Shown one piece after another: positions 6,691 to 12,585 of a stretch of 12,585 bases of DNA. The DNA lies in NCBI GenBank assembly GCA_964503615.1, contig CAZDBA010000141.1, positions 1 through 12,585 on the forward strand, given 5' to 3'. The position numbers and the translations under genes are program-made. Below the pieces are notes generated by a model that worked only from the letters and a program-made list of their open reading frames with translations, was not told where the DNA came from and did no database searches. The DNA is from CAZDBA01 sp964503615. Lineage in GTDB: Bacteria > Planctomycetota > Planctomycetia > Pirellulales > Pirellulaceae. How positions within the stretch are numbered: position 1 is the stretch's first letter; the number at the start of each line of letters is the position of its first letter.

Positions 6691-7575
6691 CTAGGAATGC
6701 GTGGCATGTTTTTCCACACAATCGTTCAATTGCTCGCCCAATTTGTCCAAGCGAGATAGGTCGAAGTCGTCACGAATTCCAATTTGAAAAGAAAGTAGAA
6801 TCGTTTGGGGTTCAGGTGAATCGGTTGGAAAACGGTTCAGTACGCCCATTTTCGCCCGAACAATATCAACATCCTGTTCGGTCAGTAATGTGGTCGCCGT
6901 TTGAAAGATCAATTTTTCATCGTCGTGGCGCGTTGCGATTGTGAAGCGTGGATCGTTACAGTCACCGACTGACTTGGGCCACCAATGAACGAAAGTCTTT
7001 TGTTCACTGAGGCGGCAATAGGCTTCAAACAACTGAGGCAAACGCATGGCAGTTTGCTCGCCGGGTCGAAAGCTGGCAAAACTGTTGATGAACCGCTCCG
7101 CTTGTTCTGGACTACAGCCAACCTCATCGACCAAGGCGGCGCTCAGACCGGGGTTAGATACCGCGTGGCTGGTTTGAGAATCGGTTGCGTCGTTCGCTTC
7201 AGGCTCTAAATCGAAAATGTCGATAATGAAATCGTAAGAGTTTGAGGTAAACACATTCGCGCGAACAATCGTGCGGCCGGTAGGCAGCCGGCCCAAAATT
7301 TTAACGAGCTGCCCACGGTAGTTCTGCCGTCCAATCACCGCAATTTGATTTCCCGAGCCGCAGGGAACGAACATTTCCCCATCGATCGAGCAGATTCTTG
7401 AAGCAACCATTGCTTTGAGATGCGTTATTTGGTTCTTGTGATCAATCGTTGCAAAATACTCGTCGGGAAGATTGCGTACGATTTCAGTGATCGCGTCGTC
7501 CAGTTCAAAGTCGATATCCGCGCGGATTTCTTCCACCAAATTGTGAGCGCGTCGTTCAGGGCTTACCGATTCCAT
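6691..7575 (-). CDS. Stand-alone ACT-like regulatory module resembling the N-terminus of NAD-glutamate dehydrogenase
   Basis: 294 residues from the ATG at 7575. Residues 36-60 carry LP.EYF.T....Q..HLKA..A.R, and about 76-123 form an ACT-like beta-alpha-beta-beta unit (IAVIGRQNYRGQLVKILGRLP, then ANVFTSNSYDFIIDIF). After a linker, AERF at 159-162 and a second ACT-like unit at about 210-266 (RFTIATRHDDEKLIF, then ILLSFQIGI) follow. This order is what I recall from the N-terminal regulatory part of large NAD-dependent glutamate dehydrogenases. The catalytic dehydrogenase part is absent: the frame stops and coaD starts 65 nt later, too close for a frameshifted remainder. It may be a separately encoded sensor or regulator, or a gene remnant that still keeps an open frame. 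No enzyme motif is visible. A TTG two codons upstream of the ATG is the only other nearby start. Confidence 0.6.
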   Translation of the reverse strand: MESVSPERRAHNLVEEIRADIDFELDDAITEIVRNLPDEYFATIDHKNQITHLKAMVASRICSIDGEMFVPCGSGNQIAVIGRQNYRGQLVKILGRLPTGRTIVRANVFTSNSYDFIIDIFDLEPEANDATDSQTSHAVSNPGLSAALVDEVGCSPEQAERFINSFASFRPGEQTAMRLPQLFEAYCRLSEQKTFVHWWPKSVGDCNDPRFTIATRHDDEKLIFQTATTLLTEQDVDIVRAKMGVLNRFPTDSPEPQTILLSFQIGIRDDFDLSRLDKLGEQLNDCVEKHATHS

Positions 7576-8131
7576 TACCAATATTGTCTGCCACCAACAG
7601 TTTAAGAACCTAAATTTGACTCCTATATTCTATCGTCACAATCGCTTTTTTAGGCCGTTACAGATGAGAATCCGGATATTTCCTGCCCGTTTTTGCTTTA
7701 AAAAAGGGTGATTAAGAAGGGGTGAATCGGATGAATTCCAGACATTAATACGAATCACAAAAGAGATTCGAATTTAGATGACGATACTAAACACAATTCT
7801 GAGTTGTTGGCAGTGAGGGAATTCCCCAACGAATATCCCGCATAACTGGCACAATCCAGCGTGAGCGTTTAAGGTGGTCGTCTTCGATAGTGCCAAGGAA
7901 TCGCTTGTTGCCAGTAAGAGAGTACTTGTGAACTAGAGAATTGCGGATAATCGAGGGCTGTTTATCCCTGCCCAACACCCCAATGCAGCGGGTGACAAAG
8001 ATTAACCTCGAACTATACTATCGTGAGGTTGGGCAGTCGATCTTGTTTCGCTCGCCCCAATATTTTCACATTTCGTTTGTTACAAAAAATGCAGGTCTGC
8101 CGAGAACACGGTAGTAGAGGTAATTAACCTA
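7576..8131. other. Gene-poor region with several small dyads
   Basis: About 556 bp without a convincing gene. Visible structures are an A/T-rich hairpin at 7686-7708 (three C-G pairs, one mismatch, five T-A pairs, 5-nt loop), a perfect 6-bp stem at 7751-7770 (CGAATC/GATTCG, 8-nt loop), the 10-bp palindrome GGGAATTCCC at 7817-7826, and an AACCTC/GAGGTT dyad at 8004-8030. A minus-strand open frame of 63 codons (7787-7978, GTG start) resembles nothing I know and has no ribosome site. The region must carry the promoter of the minus-strand gene at its left end and that of the small membrane protein at its right end. Confidence 0.4.
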
Positions 8132-8335
8132 ATGCAAAAGGGTCTTTGCATAACGGCTTTGGCTATTGCGGTCATCGTTTTCGTTTTGTTCTTCGCCGAT
8201 TTCCTATTTGGTCTCTTGGGACTGAGTGGGCTTGCGCCGTTCAAAGGCGCAAACAAGCTGATTTCGATTGTGTTTTCTATTTGCAGTGCTGTTTTGGCCG
8301 TGCTCAGCTGGTTCACGTTAAAGGAACAAGTCTAA
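8132..8335 (+). CDS. Small two-helix inner-membrane protein
   Basis: 67 residues with hydrophobic segments at about 5-30 and 43-61 joined by a short loop (GLAPFKGANK). Almost nothing lies outside the membrane apart from the tail LKEQV. The pattern xxGLxITAL at the start, a PF.GA loop and an SxxFxxKE end is one I associate with small planctomycete proteins of unknown function, so this is probably a real gene despite its length. ATG 8132 is preceded by AGAGG with an 11-nt gap, a weak ribosome site. The function is unknown. It lies 104 bp before the Tat-exported protein gene on the same strand. Confidence 0.7.
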   Translation: MQKGLCITALAIAVIVFVLFFADFLFGLLGLSGLAPFKGANKLISIVFSICSAVLAVLSWFTLKEQV

Positions 8336-8439
8336 GCCGTTCTCTCTTGTACTTTAAGAACTAGAGCGATTTCCATTTACATCGCCTGCGAATGGCTTGT
8401 AAAATACCGACAAGCAAAATGTTCTGCGAGAAGAGTTGA

Positions 8440-9573
8440 ATGTCGGGTTCTCAAAAGCTAGTCCACCCCCTTTCTCATTGTCCGCAAGGTTCGTGCTGCA
8501 CGCGACGCACAGCGCTGGCTGGTCTTGCTGCCGCACTAGCCGGAGGAGCTTGCCCCTTTCTATTCGCCAGTCCGATTGCACATGGCCAAAATACGACTCG
8601 CAAAGGGCAGCGTAGATTGAATCTTTCCACGCCTGATCGGGAGGCGGTTGATCGTTCGGTTGAGAAAGGCTTACGATATCTGGCCAAGCGACAAACGCGT
8701 TTAGGTATGTGGCAACACGAAACCTATCCCACCGCAATCACCGCGCTGGCTGGACTGGCAATGATTTGCAGCGGCAACACAACGGTTCAAGGCCCTTATG
8801 CGGACAACGTTGGCGGTGCGGTAGATTTTTTGCTTACCAAGTGCAGAAAGAACGGCTTGATAGGTGATCCCAGGCGTGACCATCGCTACACCTATGGCCA
8901 TGGATTTGCGATGTTGTTCCTGTCACAGGTTTTGGGCGAAGAAGAGGATATCGAACGCCGAGACGAATTGATTGCGGTCCTTGAGCGAGCCGTTCAGTTC
9001 AGTATCAGTGCCCAAACTGGCGAGGGTGGATGGGGATACGTCAGCAGCAAAGATTCCGATTTCGACGAGGGGTCTACAACGATAACCCAAGTCCAAGCCC
9101 TACGGGGTTGTCGCAACGGTGGGATCGTTGTCCCCGCCCAACCGCTGGAAGCTGCCAAAAATTACATTTACAAATGCAAGAATTCGGATGGGGGAATCTC
9201 GTACAGCACGTCCAGTCGTGGTGTTTCTCGCCCGGCGATCACTGCAGCTGCGTTGGCTGCACTGTACAACGCAGGAGACTATGAAAGCGAGCATATTCCT
9301 GACATGTGGGCCTATTGCAAAAAGCACCTTCACGACATGAAAGATGACCAGTATGGTCATTGGCACTACACCTACCTGTATTACACGCAGGTGGTTTACA
9401 GCCAAGGAGCTGAGATATGGGAGCCTTGGAGAGACAAGCTTTGCGCGAAAATCATCGGAGAACAGGCTGCCGACGGAAGTTGGAGTGGAACCGTTTCCCC
9501 GGAATACACGACCAGCTGTAATCTGATCATGTTACAGATGGACAACGGTTTTCTCCCGATTTTCCAGCGATGA
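8440..9573 (+). CDS. Tat-exported prenyltransferase/squalene-cyclase-repeat protein
   Basis: 377 residues. A twin-arginine signal occupies the N-terminus: TRRTAL with Arg22-Arg23, a hydrophobic alanine/glycine-rich core at 25-44, and a possible cleavage site near AHG-Q (49/50). Export as a folded protein is therefore expected. The mature part contains repeats of the alpha/alpha-toroid type seen in squalene cyclases and protein prenyltransferases: a helix followed by a turn such as QTRLGMWQ (85-92), QTGEGGWGY (192-200), NSDGGISY (248-255) and QAADGSWSG (342-350). The DxDD acid motif of squalene-hopene cyclase is not present in clean form, only DSDFDE at 205-210. The Asp/Cys/His zinc triad of prenyltransferases is also not evident, so cyclase or transferase activity should not be assumed. 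The length is about half that of a true squalene-hopene cyclase. Many planctomycetes carry such proteins; their role is unknown. Confidence 0.85.
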   Translation: MSGSQKLVHPLSHCPQGSCCTRRTALAGLAAALAGGACPFLFASPIAHGQNTTRKGQRRLNLSTPDREAVDRSVEKGLRYLAKRQTRLGMWQHETYPTAITALAGLAMICSGNTTVQGPYADNVGGAVDFLLTKCRKNGLIGDPRRDHRYTYGHGFAMLFLSQVLGEEEDIERRDELIAVLERAVQFSISAQTGEGGWGYVSSKDSDFDEGSTTITQVQALRGCRNGGIVVPAQPLEAAKNYIYKCKNSDGGISYSTSSRGVSRPAITAAALAALYNAGDYESEHIPDMWAYCKKHLHDMKDDQYGHWHYTYLYYTQVVYSQGAEIWEPWRDKLCAKIIGEQAADGSWSGTVSPEYTTSCNLIMLQMDNGFLPIFQR

Positions 9574-9666
9574 ACGGTTCAAAATGAAGCTTTCGAGGTT
9601 TTGAGCATTTTGGCTCGATTCCCACGATTTACCGAAGTTTCACCTCTTTTTGGTCGATTTTGCCTA

Positions 9667-9695
9667 TGGACAAGCGAGCTCAAAAACACGATATT
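9667..9695 (+). promoter_or_regulatory. Candidate sigma-70-type promoter of rpsT
   Basis: TGGACA at 9667-9672 (5 of 6 to consensus) and GATATT at 9690-9695 (4 of 6) are separated by exactly 17 nt. Transcription would start near 9702 and give a leader of about 35 nt before the rpsT ATG. This is the best-formed promoter I could find in the window. Confidence 0.45.
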
Positions 9696-9736
9696 GCGTG
9701 ACTCAAAATCAATAACATTTGAACAATTTTAAACAG

Positions 9737-10006
9737 ATGCCAAATACAGCCAGTGCCAAGAAGCGACTTCGCCAAGACAAAGTTCGCAACGAAAGAAACA
9801 AGTCGATCAAAACGGCTATGAAGACAAAGATCAAAAAGATCAAAAAGTCTATCGAGTCTGGGGATATCGCTGCTGCCGAAGCTGCCTATCCAATCGCTGC
9901 CAAAAGCTTGGACAAAGCTGCGGCGAACAACGTGATTCACAAGAATAAAGCGGCTCGAAAAAAATCCCGCTTGCAAAAGGCAATTTTAAAAGCCAAAAGC
10001 GCATAG
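9737..10006 (+). CDS. rpsT: Small ribosomal protein bS20
   Basis: 89 residues, the usual bS20 length, very lysine- and arginine-rich. The start MPNTASAKKRLRQ and the segment HKNKAARKKSRLQ are characteristic. It binds 16S rRNA early in assembly of the 30S subunit. ATG 9737 is chosen because family members start at this point; an in-frame TTG at 9719 would add six atypical residues. No Shine-Dalgarno is evident in the A/T-rich leader. It appears to be a single-gene transcript, with its own candidate promoter upstream and terminator-like hairpins downstream. Confidence 0.95.
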   Translation: MPNTASAKKRLRQDKVRNERNKSIKTAMKTKIKKIKKSIESGDIAAAEAAYPIAAKSLDKAAANNVIHKNKAARKKSRLQKAILKAKSA

Positions 10007-10015
10007 CTTCGTTTT

Positions 10016-10052
10016 AGCGTCAGCGTCATTCGAAGTTGGTTGACGCTTCGCT
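10016..10052 (+). terminator. Hairpin just after rpsT
   Basis: AGCGTCA (10022-10028) pairs with TGACGCT (10041-10047) around a 12-nt loop. After a small internal loop, AGCG (10016-10019) pairs with CGCT (10049-10052), giving 11 pairs. It starts 10 nt after the rpsT stop. No T-run follows, so termination here is uncertain. Confidence 0.4.
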
Positions 10053-10099
10053 GCATCTTGACCCGAATTTGCCAAGCGTCTGTGCAACTGTTCGTCTGT

Positions 10100-10126
10100 G
10101 CCCCTCCGCGATAAATTTGGGGCTTT
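10100..10126 (+). terminator. Candidate intrinsic terminator
   Basis: GCCCC (10100-10104) pairs with GGGGC (10119-10123) around a 14-nt loop, and a short T-run follows directly. The all-G/C stem is short and the T-run is only four bases, so it is a weak candidate for ending the rpsT transcript. Confidence 0.3.
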
Positions 10127-10207
10127 TGATCGGTGCCCTTATTTAGCCTTCGAACGGCGATGATCTCTGCACCATGGTGTTCCGCTTCAGTATCTTCCCA
10201 ACACTTT

Positions 10208-10229
10208 TCGGTGTGTAGCCGATTTTTTT
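10208..10229 (+). terminator. Candidate intrinsic terminator with T7 tract
   Basis: TCGG (10208-10211) and CCGA (10219-10222) form a short stem with a 7-nt loop, followed at once by seven T residues. The flanking AACAC and GTGTT can also pair. The stem is weak but the T-tract is the best in this gap. Confidence 0.3.
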
Positions 10230-10236
10230 GTGTTCT

Positions 10237-10258
10237 CTAAAACAGTACCGTGTTTTGG
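10237..10258. promoter_or_regulatory. Dyad upstream of the Tad-type cluster
   Basis: AAAACA (10239-10244) and TGTTTT (10251-10256) are a perfect inverted repeat around a 6-nt spacer, with one G-T and one C-G pair possible outside. The geometry suits a dimeric DNA-binding regulator. It lies 122 bp before the first tad-like gene. The role is inferred. Confidence 0.3.
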
Positions 10259-10307
10259 TGCTGGCGAAAATTCGGATTGAACCGGTTGTGAGCTAAACCA
10301 GTTCTAA

Positions 10308-10325
10308 TGTTGCCAAATTGCAACA
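10308..10325. promoter_or_regulatory. Second dyad upstream of the Tad-type cluster
   Basis: TGTTGC and GCAACA form a perfect 6-bp inverted repeat around CAAATT, 54 bp before the start at 10380. It could be an operator near the promoter of the cluster. No convincing -35/-10 pair could be placed beside it. Confidence 0.3.
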
Positions 10326-10379
10326 CTGTACTTTTTCGAATTCCGGTTCACGTACCGATTTCTGAGCTAGGTTTCGGGC

Positions 10380-10772
10380 ATGAGAACTCGAAAACGAAAA
10401 CGATTTACCAATAACCGCCGAGGTATAGCTGCTATTGAAGCCGCTGTATGTCTGCCGGTCCTCATTGTAGTCTGGCTCGGCACGGTAGAGGTCTCAAGGA
10501 TGCTCACTCTCAAACAACAGGGCCAGCTGCTGGCCTCAACGGCTGCTCATCGAGTCATTGAATCATCTACGCCTTTAACCTCGATTGAAACGGACATGGA
10601 GGCGCTCGCCGTCTCGCTTGGCCTCCAAGGTTGCGATGTGGTTCTCAGTCGACTCGACAGTGAAGTCATTGAATCAAGGGTCATCATTGACTCTCGCCAA
10701 AATTCAACTTTCAGCTCGATTTTATTGGGCAGAGACATTGTTTCGCAACACTATTCATTTCGAGAGGAATAG
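10380..10772 (+). CDS. TadE-like pseudopilin
   Basis: 130 residues. A basic N-terminus ends in RRG (Gly15), followed by IAAIE with Glu at +5 and a hydrophobic stretch at about 16-36. This is the prepilin-peptidase pattern typical of TadE proteins of tight-adherence (Flp) pilus systems. The segment EAAVCLPVLIVVWLGTVEVSR is close to the TadE consensus. The remainder is a short variable extracytoplasmic domain. ATG 10380 has no strong ribosome site. It is probably the first gene of a three-gene operon; the next gene begins 4 nt after the stop. Confidence 0.85.
   Translation: MRTRKRKRFTNNRRGIAAIEAAVCLPVLIVVWLGTVEVSRMLTLKQQGQLLASTAAHRVIESSTPLTSIETDMEALAVSLGLQGCDVVLSRLDSEVIESRVIIDSRQNSTFSSILLGRDIVSQHYSFREE
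10763..10768 (+). promoter_or_regulatory. Ribosome binding site deciding the TadG-like start
   Basis: AGAGGA lies 8 nt before the TTG at 10777, inside the last codons of the upstream TadE-like gene. It supports TTG 10777 as the true start over in-frame upstream codons that would run back through the whole preceding gene. Confidence 0.6.
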
Positions 10773-10776
10773 TCCT

Positions 10777-11943
10777 TTGAACTTTAGTAATCGACGTGCT
10801 GGCGCCATTATCCCATTACTTGCTCTTGTTGTGACTGCGATGCTCGCGATTGCTGCGCTCACTATCAACAGTAATTGGATGTTGTTCAGCCAGATCAATG
10901 TGCAAAATTCTGCAGACCTTTCTGCCCGCTCAGCCTTGGTCAAAGTGATTGCGGATACCGAATTCGACGGCCGTATTGACCGGGCCCGTAGTCTTGGCGG
11001 TCGCTTGTATGACTTGAACATAGATCGTCCGAATCATCCGGGATTTGATGCAAACGAGATTCGATTCGGCAGCGTTGCAGACCGCGCTGCTCTGGAGCCT
11101 ACGTTTGTCGCAACCAATTCAAACAACTTTCCTATTTCGGCCGTCCATGTGGGTGCTCCCGTGGCACAGGACCAAAGAGAAGTCAATGTTTTTCTTTCCA
11201 CCTTTCTTGGCGGAAGACAAACGGTTGATGTTGCTGCCGACGCGCTAGCCAGTACTCGTCCGTTGGATCTTGTTTTGTGCCTGGATGCATCACGGTCGAT
11301 GAACAGAACTTCTTCTTCGGGGGATTTTCCGCCAGGAGGATCATCCATTCATGAGGTACCTTTACCGGGTAGCCGATGGTTTGAAGTGACGGATACCGTG
11401 GAACTGTTTCTGGAATCGATGCAAGCTGTCAATCCGAACGCCCGTGTTGCACTTGTCACTTTCGGGGGCGGTGCCGGTGACAGCCGAGTTGCGAAAACAG
11501 GGGTCGCTTCTGCACTCGATGCAGACCATGCACGTTTGGAACAACCGCTAACTATCGTCATTTCTCCACAAGCAAATGCAATCAATCAAACGCTTCAATC
11601 ATATGTCGATGACAATCCGGCGTTAGGGCTGGGCACCAGTCTTTTTGATGGACTCGAATTCAGCTTGGCAGCTCTGAATGATCCCAACGCTTCAAGGCAT
11701 GTCATCATGTTGTCCGATGGTAACCAAGCTGCGGTGACCAGGCCCGATCCGCTGACCGTCGCAACCACTGCTCAACAGAACGGTGTGATAGTTCATACGA
11801 TTTCGTTTGGTGGTAATATTAATGTTATGGAGAATATCGCAAACGAAACGGGCGGTGAAAATTTTACTGCTTTGAGCGAAGAAGAGTTAAGACAGGCTTT
11901 TGCCGATCTGCTCGGTCGGTTCCGAACACAACTGGTCGATTAA
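10777..11943 (+). CDS. TadG-like protein with von Willebrand A domain
   Basis: 388 residues from a TTG start. The N-terminal segment (about 5-50: NRRAGAIIPLLAL, one membrane helix at 9-30, then NVQNSADLSARSA) matches the TadG/TadE-like N-terminus. A von Willebrand factor A domain follows at about 163-385 with a complete MIDAS: Asp170, Ser172 and Ser174 in DASRS, Thr287 in LGTSLFDG, and Asp314 in MLSDGN. Metal-dependent protein binding or adhesion is therefore plausible, with the domain outside the cytoplasmic membrane. The start is supported by a strong ribosome site and by the N-terminal motif. The gene is tightly coupled to the TadE-like gene before it and is followed by another 37 nt downstream. 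Two stop codons in a row (TAATAA) end it. Pilus ATPase or pilin genes are not in the window, so a full Flp pilus system cannot be claimed. Confidence 0.88.
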   Translation: MNFSNRRAGAIIPLLALVVTAMLAIAALTINSNWMLFSQINVQNSADLSARSALVKVIADTEFDGRIDRARSLGGRLYDLNIDRPNHPGFDANEIRFGSVADRAALEPTFVATNSNNFPISAVHVGAPVAQDQREVNVFLSTFLGGRQTVDVAADALASTRPLDLVLCLDASRSMNRTSSSGDFPPGGSSIHEVPLPGSRWFEVTDTVELFLESMQAVNPNARVALVTFGGGAGDSRVAKTGVASALDADHARLEQPLTIVISPQANAINQTLQSYVDDNPALGLGTSLFDGLEFSLAALNDPNASRHVIMLSDGNQAAVTRPDPLTVATTAQQNGVIVHTISFGGNINVMENIANETGGENFTALSEEELRQAFADLLGRFRTQLVD

Positions 11944-11980
11944 TAATAGAAGATAAAACTAAACGTAGAGTAACCTGATA

Positions 11981-12385
11981 ATGAATCGGTATCGTCCTAG
12001 ATTGAACAGTCGAGATCGCCGCGGAGCAACTGCCGTAGAGTTTGCAATTGTGTGCCCGATGGTCTTGTTGCTCGTGTTCGGCATGTTTGAAGTTTCTCGA
12101 GTGATGACGATCTCCGACACATTGAGAACGGGAGTCATTGCAGGGGCTCGAGAAGCCGGAATTGCTCAAACGACATCCGCCAATGTAGAGGCTGAAATCG
12201 CCCGCATCTTAGGTGTTTTTCGTGTACGGGAAAGCGATATCAACGTTACGCCAGCAGTAATTGACGAAGCAGTTACCCAAGTCACGATCACTGTTCAGGT
12301 TCCACTCAACTCCAGTAATGGTGTCTACCTCAGCAAAGTGATTGGCTCCGATAATATGGAATTCAGCACGGTTCTGGATAGATAG
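11981..12385 (+). CDS. Second TadE-like pseudopilin
   Basis: 134 residues. Basic start with RRG (Gly15), then ATAVEFA with Glu20 at +5, and a membrane helix at about 20-40 (FAIVCPMVLLLVFGMFEVSRV). This is a very clear TadE N-terminus. The residues after the helix (DTLRTGVIAGAREAGI) are also typical. It shares the pattern of the TadE-like gene at 10380 but differs in its outer domain, so the two may be different minor pseudopilins of one machine. ATG 11981 has only a weak AGAG upstream. It probably belongs to the same transcript as the TadG-like gene. Confidence 0.9.
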   Translation: MNRYRPRLNSRDRRGATAVEFAIVCPMVLLLVFGMFEVSRVMTISDTLRTGVIAGAREAGIAQTTSANVEAEIARILGVFRVRESDINVTPAVIDEAVTQVTITVQVPLNSSNGVYLSKVIGSDNMEFSTVLDR

Positions 12386-12585
12386 ACGGTAGATGAGGGT
12401 ACGAATCCTTGACGTGCTGCGAGCTTCAGGACTCGTTGCCTCGTCCACTACGTCCCATCTGAGTCTTTGGCAATCGTCAACGTTCACACCACCAAAGCTC
12501 TTGTGATCCGCGCCGGCTTGCAAGGGTTTGTTTTTGAGACACCCCGCAAATCACAGCGACACGTCGACGAGCGAATCGCGCTTGA
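12386..12585. other. Window end without a convincing gene
   Basis: After the second TadE-like gene I see no recognised gene. A plus-strand frame is open from 12413 to the window edge, with a possible TTG start at 12467, and could be the beginning of a gene that continues outside. It has no ATG, no ribosome site and no familiar motif. A minus-strand frame running back over the TadE-like gene is a shadow. Confidence 0.35.

Larger units (their letters stand above)
10007..10379. other. Intergenic region between rpsT and the Tad-type cluster
   Basis: 373 bp without a gene. It contains three terminator-like hairpins near 10016-10052, 10100-10126 and 10208-10229, and two dyads at 10237-10258 and 10308-10325 that could be operators for the following cluster. 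No tRNA or recognised riboswitch is seen. Confidence 0.5.

Noticed and set aside
7787..7978. 63-codon minus-strand open frame in the gene-poor region
   Set aside because: GTG start, no ribosome site, no familiar motif; could be a remnant but cannot be supported as a gene.
9579..9618. Hairpins after the toroid protein gene (CAAAATG/CATTTTG; TTGAGC/GCTCGA)
   Set aside because: Overlapping weak alternatives without a T-run; not strong enough to call a terminator.
10308..10325. Possible sigma-54 promoter (TTGCA element)
   Set aside because: The -12-like TTGCA is present but the GG expected 10 nt upstream is TG, and the whole is better explained as a dyad.
12209..12523. 104-codon minus-strand open frame at the right end
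   Set aside because: Most of it is antisense to the second TadE-like gene and it has no protein-family feature.
12413..12585. Plus-strand frame open to the window edge, possible TTG start at 12467
   Set aside because: Too short, no ATG, no ribosome site and no recognised motif; noted only as part of the end region.

Overview
The window reads as chromosomal DNA of a planctomycete, probably Pirellulales (Rhodopirellula-like). This rests on family recognition rather than a search. The pointers are a Tat-exported squalene-cyclase-repeat protein, a small protein with an MRFSL..LL membrane-anchor start, a 67-residue two-helix membrane protein of a type common in planctomycetes, TadE/TadG pilus-type genes with a von Willebrand A domain, and mostly weak or absent Shine-Dalgarno sequences. 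Base composition looks close to 50% GC and even throughout. I see no insertion sequence, prophage, CRISPR array, tRNA or rRNA.

Left part (1-4053): two minus-strand metabolic genes. One encodes a malic enzyme with an N-terminal ACT domain. Upstream of it (read on the minus strand) lies an acyl-CoA synthetase that resembles plant peroxisomal acyl-activating enzymes 17/18 more than ordinary acetyl-CoA synthetase. Together they suggest acyl activation and C4/C3 interconversion. A divergent 314-bp gap with a small tandem repeat separates them from the next block.

Middle part (4054-8131): a plus-strand cluster of a short-chain dehydrogenase, a double-domain 6-pyruvoyl-tetrahydropterin synthase and a small membrane-anchored protein. 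The first two overlap by ATGA, and the pairing suggests a tetrahydropterin (sepiapterin-reductase-like) pathway. Converging on it from the minus strand are coaD (coenzyme A synthesis) and, upstream of coaD, a 294-residue protein. That protein looks like the regulatory N-terminal part of a large NAD-dependent glutamate dehydrogenase with the catalytic part missing. A largely gene-free stretch of about 550 bp follows.

Right part (8132-12585): a small two-helix membrane protein, the Tat-exported alpha/alpha-toroid protein and ribosomal protein bS20 (rpsT, with a good candidate promoter). After a 373-bp gap with terminator-like hairpins and two dyads comes a three-gene Tad-type cluster: TadE-like, TadG-like with an intact MIDAS motif, and TadE-like. 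The last 200 bp hold no convincing gene.

The most interesting points are the tandem PTPS protein with a zinc-less first half next to an SDR, the orphan glutamate-dehydrogenase regulatory module, and the plant-AAE18-like synthetase.
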